64,000 nucleotides of DNA, taken from NCBI GenBank assembly GCA_037013495.1, contig CM072807.1, positions 9,303,001 to 9,367,000 of the forward strand. Direction: 5' to 3'. The notes below the pieces were generated by a model. It ran no database searches. It saw only the letters and a program-made list of their open reading frames with translations, and was not told the origin of the DNA. The translations under genes and the position numbers were made by a program. The stretch is from Hippophae tibetana. Lineage: Eukaryota > Streptophyta > Magnoliopsida > Rosales > Elaeagnaceae. Shown here in pieces: positions 12,371-23,813 of this stretch (position 1 is its first letter; each line of letters begins with the position of its first letter).

Positions 12371-14165
12371 AATCCCAATGGGAATTTTATATGGGTTTTA
12401 CCAGACTAGGGGGAAAATTCCCAAGCAATCATCTTCATTGTCATTTCCAATATCAACAAAGGGTTTTGATTCGTCTGATGTAAAGACATTGGAGGTTTTG
12501 TTAGAGCTATCTATTTTTATTTTTAAGAGATGTTGCATAATACCAAAATACTCTTATTCAGTATTGATTGTAGTAAGTAAGGCATTGGCATGGGCCTTTT
12601 GGGCCATGAACTTGTTTTGTGCTGGTTGAACTACAGGTTTAACTGTTCCATATCCATTTTTATTTATCCATTATTGGATGGCAGGTTTTAGAATATTTTT
12701 AGGGACATTGAAGGGCATCCACCATTTTATTTTATACCTTATTCTCATGATTACTACCCTTGAGCCATTTATTAGTTAGGGGAACCATTGGCATACCCAT
12801 GAAAGGTAGAATTTTATGGAGAAGATGCATACAGCTAGGAATCTTTGCTCAAACTCTGTAGGTTTGAATTGGGTTTTGAAAAGGTCATAACTTTCATGAA
12901 CCTCTAGTAATATAATTTCAAGTGATGATCCAAAAAACTTCTACCAATGGATGAACCAAGAAGGAATTTAGAAGGTTCTATGGTTTTGGTATTAAAATAA
13001 AATAGTCACGAATGGGTGTAGTTTTGGTTTTGGATGAAAAATGTGTTAAACCATACCTGTTCATAGTCCCAAAAATTATAGGTTTTAGAGTGGTATTGAG
13101 TGGTTCTAAGGTTGATCGGGAAGGTTTTGAATTTAGATAAATCTGGACTCCATTATGATGAAGATAAGATTTTTATAATTTTACAAGTGGAATAGGAAGG
13201 ATATATTTGGTTTTGGTGATGGAAATGTTTAAATTCCACAGATCCTGTAAATTCCAAAATACCATGATAGTTTTATGGAGTTTTGGTATGGTCCATGGTT
13301 TATAGAACCAATTTTTTCCAAATGTTTTTTTTTTGTACAAAACCATTAGGATTCTTATCATAGAACCCTAGCTCAATTGTTATGATGGTTTGAGAGGCTT
13401 GTTTTAAAATGTACTAAGATGGTTTTGAAAATAATTTTTGATAGGGTAATTCTATTTTCTCTTATTTATAGATTATATTAGAAGATGATGATCCTTACTT
13501 TTCAATAATAATTTCGTATAGGGTTCTTCCTTTTTTACTTCAATGTTTTTAGAAATTTTACTTAAAAGAGGCTGAGCTGAGGCCTCTATTTGCTTTTGGC
13601 TTTCAATCTTTTGAAGGGAATTCTAAAGGGTTTTAAGAAGTTTTTGGGTTTCATTGAAGATAATCCACTCTTGAATTTGTTTGGTTTTAACTTTGGTTTG
13701 GGCTTCTTCCTCTTCAACGACTTCCTAATATTATTGGGTAGTGAATATCATAAACAAGCATAAATGGAGTTTTTAATAGGAATTAAGTTTTGATTCAAGA
13801 TGCTAGCTTCAATTTTCTTGTAATTCTATCTTTGAATTATTGGATGGAGATAGTTTTTCATCGGTTGTTTTATGAAAAATTTGTGGACCTTGTTTTTGGG
13901 TATAACTAACTAATTTACCGTAAGTATATTGGTCTTATGGTATTATATAGTTTCCAAAAATTCCTCAGATTTTATTTCTAATTTTTTCTCCGAGAAGAGT
14001 TGGAAGTTTTGCAAGGAACTTCTCTTTCCAGAAGAGTTGGTTAGAGTCTTTTGTAAGTAATATTCTACTAAGGAAATTTTTTTATACCATTGGAAATCAC
14101 TCAATTTATTACACCAAAGGTTTGATAGAACATCATCATTTTTATCTTTTAAAAATGATGAAAGA
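12370..14165 (-). pseudogene. Pararetrovirus second-ORF remnant (left copy)
   Basis: Minus-strand pieces at 14176-13943 and 13361-13173, plus broken sequence between and below them, match the second ORF of the plus-strand copy at about 15905-16880. Examples are the shared NWFYKPW/QWFYKPW block, the PFMGMP/PFMSMP block and the shared NKMVD/SKMVD block. The two copies differ by many substitutions and separate stops. The function of this ORF product is unknown to me. Confidence 0.5.
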
Positions 14166-15430
14166 GAAATTCCCACAAAAGCTCGACCAATTCAAATGAA
14201 TGTCAAATTAGAACAATTCTACAGAAAAGTGATTCAAAATCTCGAATCTAAAGGATTGATTTCAAAATCCAAGTCACCTTGGAGCTATGCGACCTTTTAT
14301 GTCAATAAAGCATTTAAGATTGAACAAGGAACACCTCAATTGGTCATCAACTATAAACTCTTAAAATGGATTCAGTATTCAATTCAAAATAAAAAAGATC
14401 TTTTACAAAAATTATATGCTTTGTATATATTCTCAAAATTCGATATGAAATCTAGCTTCTAGCAAATCCAAATTAAACAATCATATCATTATAAAACAAC
14501 ATTCACTATCCTCTTCGGACAATATGAATGGAATGTTATGCCCTTTGGGCTTAAAAATGCACCTTCTGAGTTCTACAGGAATATGAATGATATTCTTAAT
14601 TCATACTCAGAATTCTGCCTTGTGTACATCGATGATGTACTCATATTTTCAAAATCCATAGATCACATAAAAAATCTCAAAACTTTCTTCTATGTCATCA
14701 AAAAGAGTGGTATTGTTGTATCTGCCAAAAAGATCTCTCTATTTCAAACAAAATTCGAGTTTCTAGGACATCTTGTGTTTTAAGAAACCATTACCCCTAT
14801 CGATCAATCCCTTCAGTTTATGAATAAATACCTTCATCGGATCACAGATAAAACTCAGCTCCAAAGATTCCTTGGAAGCTTAAACTATGTCTTGGACTTC
14901 TGTCCTATAATTAATCACCTTGCAAAACCACCATACAAGAGGCTTAAAACCAACCATGAACATTGGACAAATAAACATACCAAAATTGTACAACAAATAA
15001 AACAAAGGGTTCTTGATATCTCTTGCTTATATTTAATAGATCCCGATCTACCTAAAATCGTTGAAACTAATGCCAGTGACCTTGGCTATGTATGTATCTT
15101 AAAAAAATCTGAGGGGGAAGGAGTTGGTCATCCAATTCACCTCTGGACACTGGAATGATTTCCAAAAGAATTATTTCACTATTAAAAAAGAAATTTTATC
15201 AATTGTTCTTTGTATTTCAAAATTTCAATCTGATTTATTAAATCAATTTTTTTATTAAGAATTTATTGTAAATCCGCAAAATAAATTTTGCAAAAAGATG
15301 TTCAAAACATTACCTCTAAACAAATCTTTGCTAGATGGTAAGCAATATTAAGTATCTTCGATTTTGAAATTGAATTCATTAAAAGAGATGCAAATTCATT
15401 ACCAGATTTCCTAACTAGGGAATTCTTACA
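14165..15430 (+). pseudogene. Pararetrovirus reverse transcriptase-RNase H remnant (right copy)
   Basis: One frame runs from about 14165 to 15158 with in-frame stops at about 14460, 14780 and 15156, then shifts frame. Recognisable blocks are the RT start (KSKSPWSYA), FGLKNAPSEF, the catalytic YIDDVLIFS near 14628, LFQTKFEFLGH and the RQ/LQRFLGSLNYV connection, as in Caulimoviridae rather than Ty3 elements. In RNase H the usual Asp of the TDAS motif is Asn (codon AAT at 15069-15071). With three stops, a frameshift and a lost catalytic residue it cannot be active. Confidence 0.8.
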
Positions 15431-15439
15431 AAGTAGGTA

Positions 15440-16900
15440 ACCTCATGTCACCTAAGAAGAAAGATAAAGAAAAGGAAGGGCCACCTCTGAAGCCCTCCTT
15501 AAAACTCCTCTCTTTTGTAAAACTTATCATCACCTGGTCTGAAGCATCCTAGTCAAAACCTTAACAGGACTCATAATTCGAGATAAAACCAAACATGTCC
15601 AAAAATGGGTCATGGACCTGACAAAATCACCTCAGCTCCTAAAAGCTCTCCAAGATATTGGAGCATCAAAAAAGCTAGAAACTTTAGCCTTTACAAGTAA
15701 AATTTCTAGATTTATTAAAAAAGAATAATCTTCTTCCAAAATTACTTCCACAAAAAAAAGTTTTTCCTTCTTATATAATTTCTCAAAATGGAGCATCGCA
15801 TTCAACTATAATCCCTAGACCAAGGAAAAGAGAGGTAATCTCTATAAAAAAATTCAAAATCATCTGAGTATGTTTTAAAACTTGAAACTCGGACTATTAT
15901 AATAGTTGAACAAAGGTTCTATGACAAGAATCCTTATTCTTCTCTTCATAAAATGTTTGATGGAAAACAATGGTTTTACAAACCATGGGATATTACCAAA
16001 ACTCTAGAGTATTCTGGAATTCATTTGGTGTGTAGAATTTAAACATATCTTCCATCTGAACAATAAAATAGACCTGTTATATTCCCCTTGCAAAATCCTA
16101 AAAATATCATCTCCATCAGAATAAGGCGATGATCTATCCAAATTAAAATGATTCTCAAACGACTTCAAAACCACCCAATGCCATTGTAAAGTCTTTCATT
16201 ATTGGGATTATCAACAAGCTTGGTATAATGCCTTCTTAATCCAAAACTAGAAGAATTTCCACTCATGGTTATTCTTCTTTAACCTCAAAATTATCAACCC
16301 ACAAAATTCCCTTAATTGTTTTTACATTGGTGGAAACTTTATGGCTCTTCCCTAAATATTTTAATACAAGAAGTCCAAGAAAGCTTCAATCTCTTGAAAA
16401 CTCGTTATTAACCTTCAAACCTAGAGAAAAGGTTCACAACCTTATATATATTATCTACAAAATTATACCTTTCATGAGTATGCCAATAGTTCTTAGAACT
16501 AGTACTCTCAGAAGTAGTAATTATAAAACGAAGGTACAAAGTAAAATGGTGGACAACCTTCAACATTCCCAAAATTGTCTTAAAACCAACCATGAAACGA
16601 TGGCTAACAAAACAAGGTTATGGAGTAAAAAAGACAAAAAAGTTAAGAACATCAACTATTCTTAGCACAAAAGGCCCATGCCAACATTCAACTTACTGCA
16701 ACTAAAACCAAGGAAGAATATCTAGAAATTATGTAGCATTATTACAAACGGAGGATTCTAGAAAAGTAGAAGACTCTAGTAAAATACCATCACATGTCTC
16801 AATTTAAGGTGAATTAGAACCACCGGTAAATCTTGAAGACAAGAATGAAGACGACTGTTATGATATTTTCATCATAATTACACATTTACGAATAAAGAAT
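15440..16900 (+). pseudogene. Pararetrovirus second-ORF remnant (right copy)
   Basis: This follows RNase H on the plus strand. It starts with a lysine-rich reading at about 15446 (MSPKKKDKEKEG), contains a PRPRKRE block near 15820 and a WFYKPW block near 15972, and an open segment at 16327-16665. It ends in an acidic NEDDC reading near 16850. The last 0.9 kb is the inverted counterpart of 12400-13385. Several stops interrupt it. Confidence 0.5.
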
Positions 16901-17513
16901 ATTAATAGCCTCTAACTCTTATAAATTCTACACTATAATTGTTTAACTTTTAACATTTTACACTATAATTTTCTAAACTTTTTCTTTCTTTTTTTAAAAA
17001 TTCTTGATCCTCTAATCCGTGCCTTAAACGATCCAAAACTTGTAATAATACAAAAGAGAACAAATTTACTAAATTTTGGTATTGGAAAGACATGTAATAT
17101 CACTGAGAAAAGGTCTAAACAAGCAAGTAATATTCTAAGCTTGAACTTCTTGAAAGCTACTACACCGTCAGGATTGTCAAAAACATTCTTACAGAAACAA
17201 TCTGTAGTCAGAGATACTAAATCATTTGTGCATCTTTGCCAAATTGCAATGTAGTCACATCCTATATCCACAACAGCGGGAATGAACTCAGGAAATACAA
17301 TTTACAAAAATACCTATGAGATGGTTAAGGCGTGGTTGATTGGCAACACAGAATGTTGTGATCGAAACAAACAGAAAATTCTTCTTTAAAACTAACAATT
17401 TGGTTATCATATAACTGCCTATGACACAATAAAGCCGGGGCGCCAACTCGCTCAGTCACCTTGGGTATGAGATATACTTCATATGATTCTTATTTTTGGA
17501 AGCAAAATTGGCC
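16901..17513. other. Spacer between pararetrovirus and transporter; probable 3' UTR
   Basis: No recognisable protein. The part nearest 17513 is presumably the 3' untranslated region of the minus-strand potassium transporter. I could not settle a polyadenylation site. Confidence 0.4.
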
Positions 17514-20500
17514 TCAAACCATGTATGTCATACCAACCTGCATTAAATGTGAGTGGGGTACACTTAAATTTGCAATTCCCCTCCGGCAATTTTTTCTCAA
17601 GAAAGCATAGAAGTAATTTATGATTAGCTTCTTAATGAACCAGGTGTCTTTCCGAGCCCTAATATCACCATGACCAAGAAGGTAGACAACTCCAGATTCT
17701 TTAGCCTTGCGTATGAAAGATAGCTCCCTTTCAAGACTCAGCTCAGGATCAGGCATTGTTGACTCCGTGGAAGGCATTATATTAACCTCTTCTGATGTGC
17801 TTGCTTCAGCATTAGGGTGGTGTATGTCGTTGAACTCAGCCAGGAGAGGAACTCCCAGTGAATACACACTTCCATTGGGAGCAATGAGAACCCTTGAGAA
17901 CGAAGTCTCATCCTCAGAGTCTGTGTCACCATCCACGTCACTTTCTAATGACCGCTCCTGTGCTTCCCGAGAAATGAATTTCTCAAGACTCTCAATCAGT
18001 AGCTGCTCAAATGTTTGATGGTTTTCTTTACGGACATCTTTGTATCCATACCTGATTTAGTGTAATAAAATCTGAGCAGGAGAACAAGGCCTTGTATACA
18101 AAATTGAAATCAGATATCATATGCAGTCATAAAGAGACGATATGCGAACACTGCACTTAAACATATTGTTAGTATCAAGCTTCTTATGAGCCAAAAATCA
18201 TTCAAAGAATTTGACTTAATGGAGCTGCTAGTTTGTAACTTACAAACAAAGGATTTGGGAAAGAAGTATGACAACAATGAGTTATCGCTCAAAATTAAAG
18301 AAAATTTACAAATAAAAAACTTGAAGATATGAGATATCAAGAACGAATATCCTCTTCCAAGTGGGAAAAGAAAACTTGATTGAAAACATGGAGCAAAAGA
18401 AGCCAATATTAAAAATATTTGTATCTACTTTATGAAAATAGTTATCTTTCTTACTATATGAGTAGGTATACAAAGAAAAAGTTCAATTTACTTCATTTTT
18501 ATTCTGCAAATTATTTCAACTTTGTGTTTCAGATCCTAAGCATAAATCTGTTTTATCCTACTAATTCACTTGTGGGGAAAGAGATACAGGGAAGGAAGAA
18601 GGGAGGTAGAGAGAGAAACAATTCAAGCTTTTAGAGTTCAATTAAGGCATTCCTTTTAAGCACCATATCATGTTACAAGTGTCATGTCTGTACTAAATGA
18701 ATTGGGCATATTATTACCTTGCAATGCATCGAAAGATGTGATAGCTTTTTGGGCAGACACGCCGAAAAAGAAACCTTTCACTTTGAGGCACCACAGGAAC
18801 TGGAACATACTTTACACAAACAAATATAACCATCGAGTGAATTGCAGGAAGAGTAGTCAGGAAATGGCTGAAAATTGCAGGTATACCCTTAGCAAGCTCA
18901 TTATACAGCAAACCAATTCCAGGAGCTCTTATCGTACCCAGGTTGCAGCCCAGTTCCCGCATTAAATCCATTGAAAGCTTTTGTTTGACTTCAGTTTCGT
19001 ATTTAAGCTTGCTGCCATAATTCCAGACAAACATTATAAAAAACATGACAACAGCAAAGACCAAGATAATCCAACTTCCATCTCCCACACTCCACAGAAC
19101 TGATAAGAAGAATGTCAATTCCAACCCAAGGAAAAATATAAGAAAAGTCAGCACTATAATGATGTTTATCTGCCATATAAGAAGCATGACAATGGTCAAT
19201 AAAATTGTTGTCATCATCATCACTCCCAGTTCAGCAATTCCTGCAAATGACAAGTTATTAGGTTGCATAACAACCATGAACCATGCTTTAAATCGATTCA
19301 TACTGCTCATGGAAACATATGGTTGAATTCATTTTGATACATAATGCTGAAAGAAGAAAACAGTATGATATTCCATACACATACTCTGTTACTCCTAATA
19401 ATAAAGCACTGTAAACAAGGACGATGCACATAAGTCAAGATTACAAAGAAGGAAATATTACCCCACTCCTTTCTCATAATTGGGCAATTTAGCCCCTAAC
19501 CTTTGTAAATGTACACTTGGGTTGCAACCTTTGGCAAAAAACTTGCATTTAGGTTCCCAAGCTTCTCAAAATACTTACGATCAGTGCAATCCTTTACCAA
19601 GGTAGGGTAGCTAAGCCCATATTAATGATAAAGGGACAGAAGCACTTCAAACACTGAAGAGGATACATTTATCCAACACTGAACATATTTAAAATCCAAA
19701 GAAATTCTCATGGACTACAAAAAATTGACTATAACAGCTCAAAATAAAAATAAATATCCCAATAAAACTTGATAAGAGAATTACCGTATGCATTTCCTAT
19801 CTCATCAATGCTTGAGATAGAGTAGATGGAGATCAAGCAAACCACCAGCAAAAACCAATTTATTACAGGAATATAAATTTGGCCCATGAATTTTCTGGAG
19901 GTATGAATGATTTTAAGACGAGGGAAACAACCAAGAGCCATAGACTGTTTTATGCAAGAAAATGTGGCAGTTGTCATTGTACGACTGGCAATCAATGCAG
20001 CGACATTAGCAATGAGGAAGACAGGCCAGAAAGCACCACCTGTGCAGGGGGAGAGCATGATTTCTCATTATTTTCTCACCCACAAATAAGATAATTGCAT
20101 TACAAGTGCCACTTCAAAAGAAAAGTCAAAAAATGATTTTCCAAAATCCAGTGAGTGATAAATATTAAAAACTAAAAATAAAAATATTTAGACACAGAAT
20201 AACTTACTCGGAATTGAAGAAAAGAAAGCTTGCTCGGCACCAGTGTGGTTTTCTATGAGGTATGCAGCTTGACCCAAATAGCCCAGCATAAGGCATGGCA
20301 AAACAAGAAAGGCAAAAGTAAGCTGCAACAAACAATAAGCCAATCAACTCTTAGCCCAAAATTGGTGGCTCATGTAGAAAATACTCCGCTGCTTCTTTAC
20401 CTGAACTGATCGCAAAGAGAAGTAGCAAAGATCAGCAAACATTGCCTCAGAACCTGATACACACTCTTTCTGTCAGCAATGTAGAAACGCATACCTAACA

Positions 20501-23500
20501 TTAATTTATGGAACAAAAACTTAAAACTATTTCAACTTATATTTACAAAATTGACATCATGCCAAAATTTTATCAGTGTGATATTTTTTCTCTTTTATTG
20601 GAGAACAAGGACTAGTGAGTGCTCTAGAGCAGAAACACCAGTTGGACAACCCATCAACCAGTCACATCACTAGATCACAAGACCCCTTCATGGAAAGCTA
20701 AGTTGGATAACATGTAAAACAGAGTTAACTATGCAAACCGTCCATTAGGCCATACATCACATTGAAAATAGTTCTCAAATTCTTTAGCAACATATGCAAA
20801 ATGCAAAGTGCAACCTAACTCTTGGTCCTCGATTATCTTCCACTATCAATCATTTCTTCGATGGGAAAAATAATCAAAGAAAGAACAATTAAAACAACAT
20901 GATATTCTAGGAAGCCACAGGTTACATGGGCTTTTTTACACAACTTGTTAAAAGGAAGTGAAATCACACATTGCCTGAATAAAAATTACCCATAATAAAA
21001 AACATCATAATAACAAATAAGAATTACCTCAAAAACCTACCATGATTCAAACTCCAATGCCTTAAAACAAGGAATCAGAAAAGAAGCATTCAATGAGAGA
21101 AGAACCACGATAAGCATCAATTCCTATTTTGATCATACAGTATCTTAATCATGCTCTCAATCCTAGATGGTGGGTTCTTTTCCTTAATAGAAAATCTATT
21201 AATGGCTATTGAATATTTGGAGTAATGGATTGCACAGAGTGGCAATGCTGTTTAATTTAGCAATTTGCTTTTGATTATATCACCATTATATTATCCTAAT
21301 TGCATTAAAGAAAAGAGCAATCAATTTATCGCTAAAAACAATTTTCCACTAATTACAGCAACCAAAGCCCATACATCCCACAACTAGCCCTACACTGATT
21401 CTACTTATATGCTTTCATCTTAGCACGTAACTGCAATAGATCAATGCTTCTCTACCTACTTACATAGCCAGTGATTTAAGACAAATGTGACTGCAACATT
21501 GATCCCATTATATTTCAACAAACAAGAAAAGAAGGTAAAGTTTAGCAAAGGATTCAACTTGTAAATATTTACTCCAGAGAATATAGCAACTTTGCAATAT
21601 TTCCAACCTGTTGCACATAGAAGACACCCTCCAAGAGAATACCATGCCTTAGTTGAATTCCTCTTGAAAAAGTAATAAATGTGGACAGGATTAAAGGCCC
21701 TTAATACAGTGCTGTCATATTTAACAATATTGTAAACTCCGATGCCAGCCAGGGAACAAAACCATATGAATAAGGCAGGACCCACAGCAAGTCCAACTTT
21801 ACTTGTGCCAAATTTCTGTACACTAAATAATACTACAAGGAAAGCAACTGAAATCATCACCACTTGATCTGCATCCAAAAGAAGCAAAAGAAATTGAAAG
21901 ACTTCAATAGAATGACAAGATCACTTTATATTATTACATTACAACAACTAGAAGCAACCCATTGCAGGATTATAAACATTAGGAGTCTCCAGACATGCTC
22001 ATGTGTGTGTCATGGAAAACATTTTATTCAAAAAGTCTAACTAAAATATTTATGTAATAAAAAAGAAAAGATAATCTCTGGGTAGAATTCACCAAATAGA
22101 CCGAATTCCAGAGTTTCTCAAAAGCATTCAATCAGGCAATACCTTGCTTAATGGTATCTACTCCAACCTTCAATCCACCAACAGCAGAAACAACTGCATC
22201 AATATAAATTTCAAAAACATGGCTGGGGTCAGACAATAAGATTAACTATTCAAACTCACAATTCCAATGAACTATCCGCATGTTTCAGAGATCCAAAACA
22301 TAATTTATTTTTTCAAGAAAAGCGTTACAAAACCAACAGCAAAGAGAAGGATGGGGTGGCAAAAACCTGACATTGCCGGAGTAACAACACCATCAGCAAT
22401 CACCATAGAGGTACCAGCCAGCACTAACATCAGGAGTAGCTTTTTCAGAGTGAGTGAAGCCTCAAGCTTCTCCTTTATTTTTAAAGATCTCTCAAGTTCA
22501 GGGGAAGGAACCTTGAGCCTAAAGCTTGATATGCGAGCATCCGATGGAAGCTGATTTGGAAGAAGACTAACCTTTGCATGCCGACAAATTAATGAGTATA
22601 AAGCAAAAGTACCACCTGGAACAACAATAATTGTGAAATGGCTAAACCATACAAATTATAGAAGGAAATAAAACTTTTCAAACATTTAACTCATTTTATG
22701 AGTTTGAGCATGTTTGGATAGGCTTACAGAAAGCCAAAGGCTTGAATGACAAAATCCAGCTTACCTTCACCATCATCATTGGCCCAAAGAACCACTAAGA
22801 CGTACTTGACCATAGGGATCAAAATTAAAGTGTATAACACCAGTGATAATGCACCAAGAACATCTTCATTTCCATTAATAGGAGCCTTACTAAACATTAC
22901 ACTGAAAGTGTATAATGGACTTGTTCCAACATCACCAAAGACCACCCCAAGCGTCTGAAAAGCAATTATTATTTTCCTCCCCAGACTGAAGTCCTGTAAT
23001 TTTATATGCTTCGTCAATAAACATCACCATTAATGCCATGTGGAAAATAGGACAATTTGCAATAACATGGTACAATACCATCAAATTGTAAAAGCTATGC
23101 TGAAAACATGTGCGATTATAACAATCTAGCAAATATATCAAGTAAAACACATGAATGTATCCACGCATGTGTTGCTCGCCTTACACTGCGACAAGTTGAT
23201 AAAATAAAAATTGAAATGGCATTCTGAGCTAAGAAGATAACTAACTGACTATTATGAATAACCAACCATAAAAACACTTCCTGTCTTTTCCTTAAACATA
23301 TATGAAACAATCTAACTTTTTAGGCAACTCTTTGATTTCTTTCAGTTGAAACAGATCTACAACTTCTACTAGCTGTTTACTCCTCTCTCCCTAGCAACTC
23401 TTAGCTCAGTAGGTCAATAAATCGATCCAAAAAAGTTGCAATCATTTAGCTCATACACGATGTAATTGCCATAATTGGAGAAATGATAAAGAGGTATAGA

Positions 23501-23813
23501 GAAAGAGCACCTCGTAATCGTTTCGCTGAGCTCCAGGGACCTCAAGGGCTTCAACGTCAAAGGAATCGATGCGAGGACCTGTCCGTATCAGTTTCTGCTC
23601 TGCATTGTCATCCTCGTCATCCTCCTCATCATCTTCCGAATCTAAAGACGTACGAAGAAGATGCCGACCGTCGTCGTCTTCTTCAACATCAACATCATCG
23701 TCGTCGGCAACCGAATCGTTCTCGTCTTGGAAAACCCAACGGGACTCAGTCGAGTCTATTGATGTTAATCTGCCATTGATCTCGCTCCTCTCTGAACTCC
23801 TTTCCTCCGCCAT
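17514..23813 (-). CDS. KUP7: KUP/HAK/KT potassium transporter, KUP7/POT7-like, complete
   Basis: Ten exons (minus strand): 23813-23511, 22993-22765, 22615-22367, 22193-22143, 21868-21608, 20453-20401, 20322-20208, 20039-19785, 19240-18718, 18051-17514. All introns are GT-AG, and the joined CDS is 2577 bp (858 aa), the length I recall for Arabidopsis KUP7. The N-terminus (residues about 30-70) is an Asp/Glu-rich cytosolic stretch. Exon 2 carries the family hallmark GVVFGDVGTSPLYTF; later exons give the hydrophobic helices and a long cytosolic tail ending QVGMTYMV. The family moves K+ across plasma or internal membranes, probably with protons; Arabidopsis KUP7 is linked to root K+ uptake and xylem loading. 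The start is the first ATG before the acidic domain. No lesions seen. Orthology to KUP7 rather than KUP5 is inferred from remembered sequence. Confidence 0.93.

Larger units (their letters stand above)
10620..14165 (-). mobile_element. Endogenous pararetrovirus fragment, left copy (Caulimoviridae-like)
   Basis: Read on the minus strand from 14165 downwards, this contains the second-ORF region (about 14165 to 12370), a non-coding region with a TATA-like box, a tRNA-Met-type primer binding site (11799-11787) and then a movement-protein-like reading (about 11700 to 10620). This matches the circular order of a caulimovirid genome across its promoter region. Reading frames are broken by many stops. 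It shares the end of the second ORF with the plus-strand fragment to its right, so the two form an inverted pair. It looks like an old, inactive integration. Genus is uncertain; a florendovirus-like layout is my best guess. Confidence 0.65.

Noticed and set aside
10620-16900. Active virus genome
   Set aside because: Both fragments have many stops, frame changes and missing regions, and they lie in inverted orientation in host DNA, so this is an inactive old integration.
16963-17271. A 102-codon minus-strand ORF downstream of the transporter
   Set aside because: No family resemblance; it most likely lies in the 3' UTR or spacer.
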